In this document: in pieces, positions 27,047-35,474 of the stretch
Position numbering within the stretch: position 1 is the first letter of the stretch
Layout of the letters: the number at the start of each line of letters is the position of its first letter
DNA from: Nocardioides euryhalodurans
Lineage (GTDB): Bacteria; Actinomycetota; Actinomycetes; Propionibacteriales; Nocardioidaceae
DNA: 64,000 bases
Reading direction: 5' to 3'
NCBI RefSeq assembly: GCF_004564375.1
Contig: NZ_CP038267.1
Coordinates: 3,784,501 to 3,848,500 of the forward strand
Notes under the pieces: model-generated
The model's input: the letters and a program-made list of their open reading frames with translations, nothing else
What the model was told of the DNA's origin: nothing
Databases searched by the model: none
Position numbers and translations under genes: made by a program

Positions 27047-27532
27047 GTGCGCCGAGCCGTGTGCCCGGGGTCGTTCGACCCCGTGACCAACGGTCACCTC
27101 GACATCGTGGGCCGCGCCGCGCAGCTCTTCGACGAGGTCGTGGTCGCCGTCGGCGTCAACGCGTCCAAGAAGCGGCTCTTCACGCCCGAGGAGCGGATGG
27201 ACATGCTGCGTCGAGCCTGCGAGCCGTGGGACAACGTGCGCATCGACGGGTTCTCGGGGCTGCTGACCGACTTCTGCCAGGAGCACGACGTGCACGCCAT
27301 CGTGAAGGGCCTGCGCGCCGTGAGCGACTTCGACTACGAGCTCCAGATGGCCCAGATGAACGCCTCGCTGGCCCCCGTCGAGACGGTCTTCGTCCCGACC
27401 AGCCCCGAGTGGTCCTTCCTCGCGTCCTCGCTGGTCAAGGAGGTCGCGACCTACGGCGGCGACGTCTCCGGGCTGGTCCCCGACTTCGTCCACGACGCCC
27501 TGACGGCGCGGCTCGCCGAGCGGCAGCGGTGA
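27047..27532 (+). CDS. coaD: Phosphopantetheine adenylyltransferase
   Basis: 161 residues, standard length. PGSFDPVTNGHLDIV carries the TxGH nucleotidyltransferase motif at residues 14-17, and PEWSFLASSLVKEVA is the ISSTxIR equivalent. It adenylates 4'-phosphopantetheine in CoA synthesis. GTG 27047 follows GAGGAGG at a good distance. Confidence 0.97.
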   Translation: MRRAVCPGSFDPVTNGHLDIVGRAAQLFDEVVVAVGVNASKKRLFTPEERMDMLRRACEPWDNVRIDGFSGLLTDFCQEHDVHAIVKGLRAVSDFDYELQMAQMNASLAPVETVFVPTSPEWSFLASSLVKEVATYGGDVSGLVPDFVHDALTARLAERQR

Positions 27533-27548
27533 CCGGCCGGGTCCGGTT

Positions 27549-27578
27549 TTGCCGCTGCCCCTCCGACCCCGTTACGAT
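27549..27578 (+). promoter_or_regulatory. Promoter of the DUF177-rpmF unit
   Basis: TTGCCG (27549-27554), an 18-nt spacer and TACGAT (27573-27578). The predicted start near 27585 gives a leader of about 33 nt to CTG 27618. It lies in the coaD-DUF177 gap. Confidence 0.65.
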
Positions 27579-27617
27579 TCAAGTCAGTTCTGTCGTGCCC
27601 AGACCCGGAGTGATCCC

Positions 27618-28190
27618 CTGACAAGCCTGGACCCGAGAGCGCCGCTCGTGCTCGACACCCGCGAGCTCGGCCGCCGCCCGGGGTCCCAGCGTGAGGTGAC
27701 GCGCCAGGTCGAGGCCCCGCCAGAGCTGGGCATCGAAGTCCTGCACGTCCCCGAGGGCTCGCCGGTCGAGATCGACCTGCGGCTCGAGGCGGTCATGGAG
27801 GGGGTGCTGGTCACGGGCACGGCCACGGCCGCGCTCGAGGGCGAGTGCGTACGCTGCCTGGAAGCGATCGACGACGACGTCGAGGTCACGTTCCAGGAGC
27901 TGTACCTCTACGACGACCACGCCCCTGCCGATGGCGACGGGCAGGAGGACGAGGTCAACCGGCTCGAGGACGACCTGCTCGACCTCGAGCCACTGCTGCG
28001 GGACGCGGTGGTGCTCGCACTGCCGTTCCAGCCGCTGTGCGAGGACGACTGTCCGGGGTTGTGCACCGAGTGTGGTGCGCGGCTGGCGGACGATCCCGAC
28101 CACGCGCACGAGGCGCCGATCGACCCGAGGTGGGCCGGGCTCGCAGCACTGACGCAGGACCAGCACGAACCAGAGCAGCAACAGGACTGA
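27618..28190 (+). CDS. DUF177 (YceD-like) protein with probable CTG start
   Basis: 190 residues if CTG 27618 is the start. TSLDPRAPLVLDTRELGRRPGS is the usual N-terminus of actinobacterial DUF177 proteins. ECVRCLEAI and CEDDCPGLCTECGARL hold the Cys residues, and NRLEDDLLDLEPLLRDAVVLALP the conserved helix. The family is linked to rRNA and large-subunit synthesis and sits before rpmF in most bacteria. No ATG or GTG lies in frame upstream; the only TTG (27549) is the -35 box and would precede the transcription start. GGAG at 27607-27610 is 7 nt before CTG. The acidic Gln/Glu C-terminus is unstructured. Confidence 0.88.
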   Translation: MTSLDPRAPLVLDTRELGRRPGSQREVTRQVEAPPELGIEVLHVPEGSPVEIDLRLEAVMEGVLVTGTATAALEGECVRCLEAIDDDVEVTFQELYLYDDHAPADGDGQEDEVNRLEDDLLDLEPLLRDAVVLALPFQPLCEDDCPGLCTECGARLADDPDHAHEAPIDPRWAGLAALTQDQHEPEQQQD

Positions 28191-28256
28191 TCCTGGCCGG
28201 ACCCGGCCGGGCATCGACAGGCCGGACCCCCGGCTCGTGAGTATGAGGAGATTGAA

Positions 28257-28442
28257 GTGGCTGTCCCGAAGCGGAAGATGTCGCGCAGCAACACGCGTCA
28301 CCGTCGCTCGCAGTGGAAGGCCGTCGCGCCCTCCCTGGTGACCTGCGCCAACCCCGCCTGCGGTGCCAAGCACCTCCCGCACCGTGCGTGCGGCGAGTGC
28401 GGCCAGTACGGCGCCCGCGCCGACCGTCGTCAGGTCCTCTGA
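28257..28442 (+). CDS. rpmF: 50S ribosomal protein L32
   Basis: 61 residues. [19 protein letters not shown] is the bL32 N-terminus, and [20 protein letters not shown] is the four-Cys zinc ribbon. GTG 28257 follows GAGGAG (28245-28250). It lies 66 nt after the DUF177 stop; a GC-rich inverted segment (GGCCGGACCCGGCC) in that gap could modulate expression. Confidence 0.97.
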   Translation: MAVPKRKMSRSNTRHRRSQWKAVAPSLVTCANPACGAKHLPHRACGECGQYGARADRRQVL

Positions 28443-28461
28443 TCGACCTGCGTCGGTCGGC

Positions 28462-29190
28462 TTGAGCAACTACCCGGAGCTGCGCGCAGCGCTCGGGGAT
28501 CCGCACCTGGACCCCGAGCTGCTGGAGCGCGCCCTGACCCACCGCTCGTTCGCCTACGAGAACGGCGGGCTCCCCACCAACGAGCGGTTGGAGTTCCTCG
28601 GTGACGCCGTCCTCGGCGTGGTCGTCACCGAGACGCTCTACGTCACCCACCCGGACCTCTCCGAGGGCCGGCTGGCCAAGCTCCGCGCCGCCGTCGTCAA
28701 CGCCCGCGCGCTCGCCGGAGTCGGACGCGAGATCGGGCTCGGCCGCCACGTCAAGCTCGGCCGCGGCGAGCAGACCACCGGCGGGCGCAACAAGGCCTCC
28801 ATCCTCTCCGACACCGTCGAGGCGGTGCTCGGGGCCATCCACCTCTCCGGCGGCTTCGAGGTCTCGGCCCAGGTCGTCCACCGGCTCTTCGACCCGCTGA
28901 TCGAGACCGCGTCCTCGATGGGCGCCGGCCTCGACTGGAAGACCTCCCTGCAGGAGCTCTCCGCGGAGCACGCCCTCGGTGTGCCCGAGTACGTCATCGC
29001 CGACGAGGGCCCCGACCACGCCAAGACCTTCACCGCGCAGGTGCGGGTCGGCGACGGCCTCTACGGCAACGGCGTGGGCCGCTCCAAGAAGGAGGCCGAG
29101 CAGGCCGCCGCGGAGACGGCGTACGGCGAGATCGCCAGTGGCCTGGGCATCGAGGACCCCGCGATCGACGCCTCCAGCCGCCAGGGCTGA
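28462..29190 (+). CDS. rnc: Ribonuclease III
   Basis: 242 residues with TTG start. The signature [18 protein letters not shown] near residue 46 carries the Mg-binding Glu and Asp, with a second acidic cluster in [17 protein letters not shown], and a C-terminal dsRNA-binding domain from about 165 ([16 protein letters not shown] ... [19 protein letters not shown]). It processes rRNA precursors and structured mRNA. No ATG or GTG is available near the alignment start, so TTG 28462, 19 nt after rpmF, is chosen despite a weak ribosome-binding site. Confidence 0.95.
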   Translation: MSNYPELRAALGDPHLDPELLERALTHRSFAYENGGLPTNERLEFLGDAVLGVVVTETLYVTHPDLSEGRLAKLRAAVVNARALAGVGREIGLGRHVKLGRGEQTTGGRNKASILSDTVEAVLGAIHLSGGFEVSAQVVHRLFDPLIETASSMGAGLDWKTSLQELSAEHALGVPEYVIADEGPDHAKTFTAQVRVGDGLYGNGVGRSKKEAEQAAAETAYGEIASGLGIEDPAIDASSRQG

Positions 29191-29200
29191 GACCCCCGCC

Positions 29201-30070
29201 GTGCCCGAGCTCCCCGAGGTGGAGGTCGTCCGTGCCGGCCTCGAGCGCCACGTCGTGGGCGCCACGATCACCTCGGTCGCCGTCCTCCACCCGCGCCCGG
29301 TCCGGCGTGATCCGCGCGGACCAGCGGGCTTCGCCGCCGCGCTGACCGGCCGGACCGTCACGGCGGCCCGCCGCCGCGGCAAGTACTTCTGGCTCCCGCT
29401 CGACAACGGCGACGCGCTCCTCGGCCACCTCGGGATGAGCGGCCAGATGCTGGTCCAGCCGCCCTCGGCGCCCGAGGAGCGGCACCTGCGGGTGCGCTTC
29501 GCCCTCGACCGCGACGTCGACCTCCGGTTCGTCGACCAGCGGATGTTCGGTGGGCTGGTCGTCTCCGCCGGGGGAGCGGACCTGCCGGAGGAGATCGCCC
29601 ACATCGCCCGCGACCCCCTCGACCCCGCGTTCGACGAGGACGAGGTCGTGCGCCGCGTGCGCCGGCGTACGGCGGGGGTCAAGCGGCTGCTGCTCGACCA
29701 GGGCCTGGTATCCGGTGTCGGCAACATCTACGCCGACGAGGCGCTGTGGCGGGCGCGGATCCACGGCGACCGGCCCGGCGACCGGCTCACCGCCGGCCAG
29801 GTGCGCACGCTGCTCGCCGAGGCGAAGGCCGTGATGGCCTCCGCGCTGGCCCAGGGCGGGACCTCCTTCGACGCGCTCTACGTCAACGTCAACGGGCAGT
29901 CGGGCTACTTCGACCGCTCGCTGCACGCCTACGGCCGGGAGGGAGAGCCGTGCGACCGGTGCGGCACCCCGATCCGCCGGATCGTCTTCACCAACCGGTC
30001 GTCGTTCTTCTGCCCGCGCTGCCAGCCGGCACCCCGTCGGGTCGTACGCCGGCGGCCGCTCGTCCATTGA
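29201..30070 (+). CDS. mutM: Formamidopyrimidine-DNA glycosylase
   Basis: 289 residues. [16 protein letters not shown] at the N-terminus gives the catalytic P2 and E3 after Met removal, [23 protein letters not shown] the central Lys and loop, [14 protein letters not shown] the helix-two-turn-helix, and [25 protein letters not shown] the zinc finger. It excises oxidised purines and nicks the strand. GTG 29201 starts directly at the essential Pro. It follows rnc by 10 nt in the common rnc-mutM order. Confidence 0.97.
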   Translation: MPELPEVEVVRAGLERHVVGATITSVAVLHPRPVRRDPRGPAGFAAALTGRTVTAARRRGKYFWLPLDNGDALLGHLGMSGQMLVQPPSAPEERHLRVRFALDRDVDLRFVDQRMFGGLVVSAGGADLPEEIAHIARDPLDPAFDEDEVVRRVRRRTAGVKRLLLDQGLVSGVGNIYADEALWRARIHGDRPGDRLTAGQVRTLLAEAKAVMASALAQGGTSFDALYVNVNGQSGYFDRSLHAYGREGEPCDRCGTPIRRIVFTNRSSFFCPRCQPAPRRVVRRRPLVH

Positions 30071-30144
30071 CCCCCTGCGACCGAGGTGGGACTCTTGAAG
30101 GCAGTCCACATCCCAGGGCGCACTCCCTCCCGGAAGGCTCATCC

Positions 30145-30342
30145 ATGGCCAAGGCGTTGATCGGCCACCTGCACAGCGACCCCCGGACCCAGGCACGACT
30201 CTCGGTCGAGAACGCGCGGCTGCGCGCCCGCGTCTCGGACCTCGAGGCGCTCGTGCTGCGGCTCAGCCAGGAGAACGACGCCCTGCTGGCCGCCCGGAGC
30301 ACGGCGCGGCTCGAGCAGAAGGGCCACCTGCAGCCCGTCTGA
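30145..30342 (+). CDS. Small coiled-coil protein
   Basis: 65 residues. After ALIGHLHSDPRTQARL the chain forms a heptad-type helix (VENARLRARVSDLEALVLRLSQENDALLAA), so an oligomerising coiled coil is likely. Small proteins of this kind are widespread in actinobacteria; I know no function. The start is ATG 30145 with GGAAGG upstream. It follows mutM by 74 nt. Confidence 0.75.
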   Translation: MAKALIGHLHSDPRTQARLSVENARLRARVSDLEALVLRLSQENDALLAARSTARLEQKGHLQPV

Positions 30343-30391
30343 CCCGCCCTCGCCTGCGTGACCCCGCACCCCACGGGTCGTTGTCGGAGGC

Positions 30392-31915
30392 ATGCGCACC
30401 CTGCCCTCCCTCGCCGCCACCGGCCTGCTCGTGCTGTCGCTCGGCCTCGCCGCGCCTGCCTCCGCCCACGGCGACGGTGAGCGCAACCGCGAGGTCCAGA
30501 CCCGGCTCATGGCCGAGGACGACACCCTGCTCGCCAGCGGCAACGTCGCCCACCAGAGCTCGGTCCCGCTGACCCCGGCAGGCGGGGGCACCGTCGGGAT
30601 CTCCGGGTGCTTCATGGAGACCGCGCCCCTCCTGGTGACGAGCGGGCTGGAGTCCGTGACGGTCTGGGACGTCTCCGACGGCACCCACCCCACCCGGGTC
30701 GGGATGCTCACCAACGCCGTCTTCGAGAACGAGGCGATGAGCTGCGGCGAGCGACGGACCGACGCCGGGACCCGCCGCTTCTCGCTGATCGGGGTCGACC
30801 TCGTCGACGCGGCCGTCGACGAGAACGGGATCAGCCACACCAACGGCGGCGGCAACGAGCTGGTGATCGTGGACGTCACCGACCCGGCCGACCCCCGCGT
30901 CCTCAGCAGCCTCGCGTCGACCACCGGCACCCACACCGTGAGCTGTGTCAACGGGACCGACTGCCGCTTCGCGTACTCCTCGGGAGAGCGCGACCGGTTC
31001 TCGATCTTCGACCTGCGCCGGCTCGGGAGGCCCCGCGAGGTCGACAGCAACCCGGCGCGGCCCGGGATCCAGTCCTTCGCGAGCCCCAGCGGCGGGCACA
31101 AGTGGAACTTCGACGCGGCCGGCTACGGCACGCACACCGGGTACGACGGCTCCTCGATCTTCGACGTCAGTCGCCCGCGCCACCCGCGGCTGGTCACGAC
31201 CACCGGCGCGGCCGGAGGAGCAGGCGAGGCGGCGGGCCGGGACGGCTACAACGACTTCATCCACCACAACTCCTTCCGCCCGAACGCCCGGCGGTTCCGG
31301 CCGGGCGCTCCGGCCGCCCTGGAGAACGGCAACGTCCTGCTGGTGACCGAGGAGGACTACGAGCAGACCGACTGCGCGCAGGCGGGTTCCTTCCAGACCT
31401 GGAAGGTGCGGCGCCTCGGCGGCGACCGGTCGGCCGTGGCGCCGCTGGACAAGGTGGAGCTCGCCGACCTCGGCAACTTCCCGGTACCTGCGGGGGCCTT
31501 CTGCTCGGCCCACTGGTTCGACTACCGTCCCGGCGGCATCGTCGCGGTCGGCTACTACGGGGGCGGGGTCCAGCTGCTCGACGTCCGCGACCCGCGCAAC
31601 ATCAGGTCGTTCGGCTACGCCCACTGGTTCGCCTCGGAGGTGTGGGACGCGATGTGGCTCCCGCGCTACGACGCCCGCGGCCGCCAGACCGGCCGTGACA
31701 CCAACGTCGTCTACGCGATCGACCTGGTCCGGGGGATCGACGTCTACAGCGTCGACCTGCCCGGCGGGCCGACCGGCACCCGCCCGACCACGGGGACGGG
31801 TGGTCCGCGCAGCGTGGCCGACGCCGCGGCGTCCGGTGCGGTCCCGATCGGGGTCGTCGGTGGTGGGCTGGCGCTCGCCTACGCCGTACGCCGTCGGGCG
31901 CGCCGCTCGTCATAG
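30392..31915 (+). CDS. Secreted LVIVD beta-propeller-like protein with C-terminal membrane anchor
   Basis: 507 residues. A Sec signal peptide at 1-26 (LAATGLLVLSLGLAAPASAHG) precedes repeats of the LVIVD type: VTVWDVSDGTHPTRVGML, LVIVDVTDPADPRVLSSL, SIFDVSRPRHPRLV, VQLLDVRDPRNIRSFG, suggesting a propeller. Paired Cys residues imply disulfides. The C-terminus has a membrane span and basic end (AVPIGVVGGGLALAYAVRRRARRSS) but no LPXTG, so it is probably anchored outside the cell without sortase. The function is unknown. GGAGG lies only 1 nt before ATG 30392, which is poor. The stop TAG forms part of the next promoter. Confidence 0.8.
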   Translation: MRTLPSLAATGLLVLSLGLAAPASAHGDGERNREVQTRLMAEDDTLLASGNVAHQSSVPLTPAGGGTVGISGCFMETAPLLVTSGLESVTVWDVSDGTHPTRVGMLTNAVFENEAMSCGERRTDAGTRRFSLIGVDLVDAAVDENGISHTNGGGNELVIVDVTDPADPRVLSSLASTTGTHTVSCVNGTDCRFAYSSGERDRFSIFDLRRLGRPREVDSNPARPGIQSFASPSGGHKWNFDAAGYGTHTGYDGSSIFDVSRPRHPRLVTTTGAAGGAGEAAGRDGYNDFIHHNSFRPNARRFRPGAPAALENGNVLLVTEEDYEQTDCAQAGSFQTWKVRRLGGDRSAVAPLDKVELADLGNFPVPAGAFCSAHWFDYRPGGIVAVGYYGGGVQLLDVRDPRNIRSFGYAHWFASEVWDAMWLPRYDARGRQTGRDTNVVYAIDLVRGIDVYSVDLPGGPTGTRPTTGTGGPRSVADAAASGAVPIGVVGGGLALAYAVRRRARRSS

Positions 31916-31918
31916 GGT
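31913..31918 (+). promoter_or_regulatory. -10 hexamer of leaderless pip, overlapping a stop codon
   Basis: TAGGGT ends 7 nt before GTG 31926. Its first three bases are the TAG stop of the LVIVD gene, so terminator codon and promoter share bases. Confidence 0.6.
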
Positions 31919-31925
31919 CGGGCGT

Positions 31926-32876
31926 GTGAGCGCCGACGTGGTGGGGGAGCCGTACGCCTCGGGGATGTTGGCGACCGGCGACGGGCACCACGTCTACTGG
32001 GAGGAGTGCGGCAACCCCGACGGCAAGCCCGCGGTGGTGCTGCACGGCGGACCGGGATCGGGCGCGTCGCCCTCGTGGCGCCGCTACTTCGACCTCTCCC
32101 GCTACCGCGTGGTGCTGCTCGACCAGCGCGGCTGCGGCCGCAGCCGGCCGCACGCCGGGGACGACCTCGCCGCGCTGGAGCACAACACGACCGCCCACCT
32201 GGTCGCCGACCTCGAGGCGCTGCGGACCCTCCGTGGGATCGACCGGTGGCTGCTGCTCGGCGCATCCTGGGGGTCCACGCTGGCCCTGTCGTACGCCGTG
32301 GAGCACCCGGACCGGGTCTCGGAGATGGTGCTGTGGGCGGTGGTCACGACCCGCGAGCGGGACGTCCACTGGCTCACGCACGTCATGGGGGAGGTGTATC
32401 CCGAGGAGTTCGACCGGCTGCTCGCGCTGCTGCCCCCGGACGAGCGTGGGGGCAACGTGCCCGCCGCGGTCCACCGGTTGCTGCTCTCGGAGGACGCGGC
32501 CGTGAGGGACGAGGCATCGCTGGCCTGGTGCGCCTGGGAGGACCGGCTCGCCGCGGTCAGCGGGCCGCCGCGACCCGACCCACGCTTCGAGGACCCCCGG
32601 TTCCGGCTCGGCTGGACCCGGCTCGTGACCCACTACTTCGGCCACCACGCCTTCCAGGCCGACGACGCGATCGTCGGCCGTCTCGACCGGCTGGCCCACG
32701 TCCCGGCCGTGCTGCTCCGGGGGCGCCTCGACATCGCCTCGCCGCTGCGGTCGGCGTACGAGGTCGCCTCCCTGATGCCCCGGGCGACCCTGCACGTCGT
32801 GGAGGCCGACGCGCACGGTGCGGGTGACGACACCCGCGCCCGGATCGTGGCGGCCCTGGACCGCTTCGCGGGGTGA
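31926..32876 (+). CDS. pip: Prolyl aminopeptidase (S33 alpha/beta hydrolase)
   Basis: 316 residues. VVLHGGPGSGAS is the oxyanion loop, DQRGCGRSRPHA and NTTAHLVADLEALR are typical of proline iminopeptidases, LLGASWGSTLALSYA holds the nucleophile S114, and a late LLRGRLDIASPL (Asp) and ADAHGAG (His) complete the triad. It removes N-terminal proline from peptides. GTG 31926 has no Shine-Dalgarno sequence and TAGGGT 7 nt upstream, so the mRNA is probably leaderless. Confidence 0.93.
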   Translation: MSADVVGEPYASGMLATGDGHHVYWEECGNPDGKPAVVLHGGPGSGASPSWRRYFDLSRYRVVLLDQRGCGRSRPHAGDDLAALEHNTTAHLVADLEALRTLRGIDRWLLLGASWGSTLALSYAVEHPDRVSEMVLWAVVTTRERDVHWLTHVMGEVYPEEFDRLLALLPPDERGGNVPAAVHRLLLSEDAAVRDEASLAWCAWEDRLAAVSGPPRPDPRFEDPRFRLGWTRLVTHYFGHHAFQADDAIVGRLDRLAHVPAVLLRGRLDIASPLRSAYEVASLMPRATLHVVEADAHGAGDDTRARIVAALDRFAG

Positions 32877-32907
32877 ACGCTCCCCGTTCTCGTGGTTCGA
32901 TGGGCAG

Positions 32908-34269
32908 ATGGACGCGCTCGGAGAGCTGACTGCTGCACTGCCCGACCACGTGGTCGTGACCGACCCGGAACGGATCGAGAAGTACCGCTGGGACCGGTCG
33001 CAGGACCCGAACACGGGCACCCCCGTGGCGGTGGTCCGGGCCGAGGACGCCGAACAGGTGCAGGTCGCCGTGCGCTGGGCCGCCGCCCACCGGGTCCCGG
33101 TCGTGCCCCGCGGGGCCGGCAGCGGCCTCTCGGGCGGGTCGAGCGCCGTCGACGGCGGCATCGTCATCAGCCTCGAGCGGATGACCGCGGTCGAGATCGA
33201 CCCGACCTGCCAGGTCGCCGTCGTCGAGCCGGGTGCCTACAACAAGGACGTCAAGGCTGCCGCCGCCGAGCAGGGGCTGTGGTACCCGCCGGACCCGTCG
33301 TCGTACGAGTTCTGCTCGATCGGCGGCAACGTCGCCACCAACGCGGGCGGCCTGTGCTGCGTGAAGTACGGCGTCACCACCGACTACGTCCTCGGGCTCG
33401 ACGTCGTGCTCGCCGACGGTTCGCTGGTCCGTCTCGGTGGCAAGCGGATCAAGGACGTGGCCGGGCTGAGCCTGCTCAAGCTCTTCGTCGGCAGCGAGGG
33501 CACCCTCGGCATCGTGACGAGGGCGATCCTGCGGCTGGTGCCGGCGCAGCAGGAGCGGTCGACCCTGGTCGCGACCTTCGGCTCCCCGACGGTCGCCGCG
33601 GAGGCGGTCGTCGCGATCCGCTCACGGCTGCGACCCTCGATGCTGGAGCTGATGGACCAGCCCTCGATCCGCGCCGTCGAGCAGCACCGCTCGATGGGCC
33701 TCGACGTCGATGCCGGCGCGCTGCTCGTGGCGCAGTCGGACGCCCCCGGCACCTCGCGCACCGAGGAGATCGCGCTGATGGAGAAGGCCTGCCGTGACAC
33801 CGGCGCCACCGAGGTCTTCGTCACCGACGACGCCGACGAGGGGGAGCAGTTCGTCCAGGCGCGCCGGATGGTGATCCCCGCCGTGGAGGAGCTCGGTGCG
33901 CTGATGCTGGAGGACGTCGGCGTACCCGTGCCGCGCCTGCCCGAGCTGCTGGCCGCCGTGGCGGAGGTCGCCCGTGAGCAGGACCTGTCGATCCCCGTCA
34001 TCGCCCACGCCGGCGACGGCAACACCCACCCGCTGATCGTGGTGCCGCGCGACGACGACGCCGCCCACCTGCGGGCGCTCCAGGCCTTCGACGACATCAT
34101 GCACGCCGCGATCCGGCTCGACGGGACGATCACGGGGGAGCACGGCGTGGGGCGTACGAAGAAGTCGGCGCTGCCCGAACAGCTCGGCCCCGACGTGCTC
34201 GCGCTGAACCAGCGGGTCAAGGACGCGCTCGACCCCGACGGCATCCTGAACCCGGGAGCGATCCTCTGA
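32908..34269 (+). CDS. FAD-linked oxidase (glycolate/D-lactate oxidase GlcD-like)
   Basis: 453 residues. The FAD-binding PCMH domain has VVPRGAGSGLSGGSSAVDGGIVISLERM near residue 68 and SIGGNVATNAGGLCCVKYG near 138; the C-terminal domain has VIAHAGDGNTHPLIV and ITGEHGVGRTKKSAL, the metal/substrate His-containing motifs of GlcD and D-2-hydroxyacid dehydrogenases. It oxidises a 2-hydroxyacid; glycolate is suggested by the adjacent glyoxylate-type aminotransferase. ATG 32908 gives the standard N-terminus. Confidence 0.88.
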   Translation: MDALGELTAALPDHVVVTDPERIEKYRWDRSQDPNTGTPVAVVRAEDAEQVQVAVRWAAAHRVPVVPRGAGSGLSGGSSAVDGGIVISLERMTAVEIDPTCQVAVVEPGAYNKDVKAAAAEQGLWYPPDPSSYEFCSIGGNVATNAGGLCCVKYGVTTDYVLGLDVVLADGSLVRLGGKRIKDVAGLSLLKLFVGSEGTLGIVTRAILRLVPAQQERSTLVATFGSPTVAAEAVVAIRSRLRPSMLELMDQPSIRAVEQHRSMGLDVDAGALLVAQSDAPGTSRTEEIALMEKACRDTGATEVFVTDDADEGEQFVQARRMVIPAVEELGALMLEDVGVPVPRLPELLAAVAEVAREQDLSIPVIAHAGDGNTHPLIVVPRDDDAAHLRALQAFDDIMHAAIRLDGTITGEHGVGRTKKSALPEQLGPDVLALNQRVKDALDPDGILNPGAIL

Positions 34270-34278
34270 GGGTGATGT

Positions 34279-34311
34279 CTCGGGTTTCCCCGGTCGGCCG
34301 GTGAAACCGAG
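34279..34311 (+). terminator. Hairpin after the FAD oxidase gene
   Basis: CTCGGGTTTC (34279-34288) pairs with GAAACCGAG (34303-34311) with one bulged G. It lies in the 80-bp gap before the next promoter. Confidence 0.5.
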
Positions 34312-34336
34312 CCGGCCCCCCACCCACTCCACGCGA

Positions 34337-34342
34337 TACGGT
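34337..34342 (+). promoter_or_regulatory. -10 hexamer of the leaderless aminotransferase gene
   Basis: TACGGT ends 7 nt before GTG 34350, with no Shine-Dalgarno sequence between. Confidence 0.6.
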
Positions 34343-34349
34343 CGCTCGC

Positions 34350-35444
34350 GTGATCCGCGAGCGCCACCTCTTCGGCCCGGGCCCCTCCAACACCTATCCC
34401 GAGGCGACCAGCGCCCTGGCGAGACCGTTGCTCGGCCACCTCGACCCCGTCTTCCTCGAGGTGATGGACGAGACCTGCGAGATGCTCCGGACGGTGTGGG
34501 GCACGTCGAACGCTCGCACCCTCCCGCTGAGCGCGACCGGGTCGGCCGGCATGGAGGCGGCGTTCGTCAACACCGTGCACCCCGGCGACGTCGTCGTGGT
34601 CGCGGTCAACGGGCTGTTCGGCCAGCGGATGTGCGACGTGGCGGCCCGCTGCGGCGCCGAGGTCGTCCCGGTGGAGCACGAGTGGGGCCGGCCGGTCGAC
34701 GTGCAGCGCGTCGTCGAGGCGCACCCCTCGCCCGCGATCATCGCGGCGGTCCACGCCGAGACCTCGACCGGCGTCCGCTCCGACATCGCGGCCCTCGGCG
34801 CCGCGAAGGGGGACGCGCTGCTGGTCACCGACGCCGTCACGAGCATCGGCGGCATCGAGCTGCGCGCCGACGACTGGGGCATCGACGTCGGCTACGCCGG
34901 CACCCAGAAGTGCCTCGGCGTCGCCCCCGGACTGGCGCCGTTCACGATCAACGACCGCGCCTTCGAGCGCCGGGTCGAGAAGCCGCAGTCGTGGTACCTC
35001 GACCTCGGCCTGCTCGGGGGCTACGTCGGGGAGGCCAGCTCCTCCTCGCTCCAGCGCACCTACCACCACACGGCCCCGACGGCGATGGTCGCGAGCCTCC
35101 ACGCCGGGCTGGCCCGGGTGCTCGAGGAGGGGCTCGAGCAGGTCTGGGCACGCCACGAGTCCGCCGGAGCCGCGCTCCAGGCGGGTCTGCAGGAGATGGG
35201 GCTGGAGCTGTTCGCGGCCGAGGGGCACCGCCTCCCCGAGCTGACGACCGTCAGGGTGCCGGAGGCCGTCGACTCCGCGAAGGTACGCCGTCGGCTGCTC
35301 GAGCACCACGGCATCGAGATCGGCGCGGGCGCCGGCGCGTACGCCGCCTCGGTCTGGCGGATCGGCCTGATGGGCCCCAACGCCCGTCCCGACGCCGTGC
35401 TCCTCGTGCTGGCCGCGCTGCGGGAGGCGCTGGACCACGCCTGA
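34350..35444 (+). CDS. Class V aminotransferase (alanine/serine-glyoxylate type)
   Basis: 364 residues. FGPGPSNTYPEAT at the N-terminus, LPLSATGSAGMEAAFVN for cofactor binding, VHAETSTGVRSDI, LVTDAVTSIGGIEL with the PLP-ring Asp, and the Schiff-base K187 in GTQKCLGVAPG define the alanine-glyoxylate aminotransferase group. QSWYLDLGLL and RTYHHTAPTAM are substrate-site blocks. It probably converts glyoxylate to glycine. It follows the FAD oxidase on the same strand, but with a terminator and its own leaderless promoter between. Confidence 0.9.
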   Translation: MIRERHLFGPGPSNTYPEATSALARPLLGHLDPVFLEVMDETCEMLRTVWGTSNARTLPLSATGSAGMEAAFVNTVHPGDVVVVAVNGLFGQRMCDVAARCGAEVVPVEHEWGRPVDVQRVVEAHPSPAIIAAVHAETSTGVRSDIAALGAAKGDALLVTDAVTSIGGIELRADDWGIDVGYAGTQKCLGVAPGLAPFTINDRAFERRVEKPQSWYLDLGLLGGYVGEASSSSLQRTYHHTAPTAMVASLHAGLARVLEEGLEQVWARHESAGAALQAGLQEMGLELFAAEGHRLPELTTVRVPEAVDSAKVRRRLLEHHGIEIGAGAGAYAASVWRIGLMGPNARPDAVLLVLAALREALDHA

Positions 35445-35474
35445 GAGCCGGCCGGGCGCCCCGGACGCCCGACG

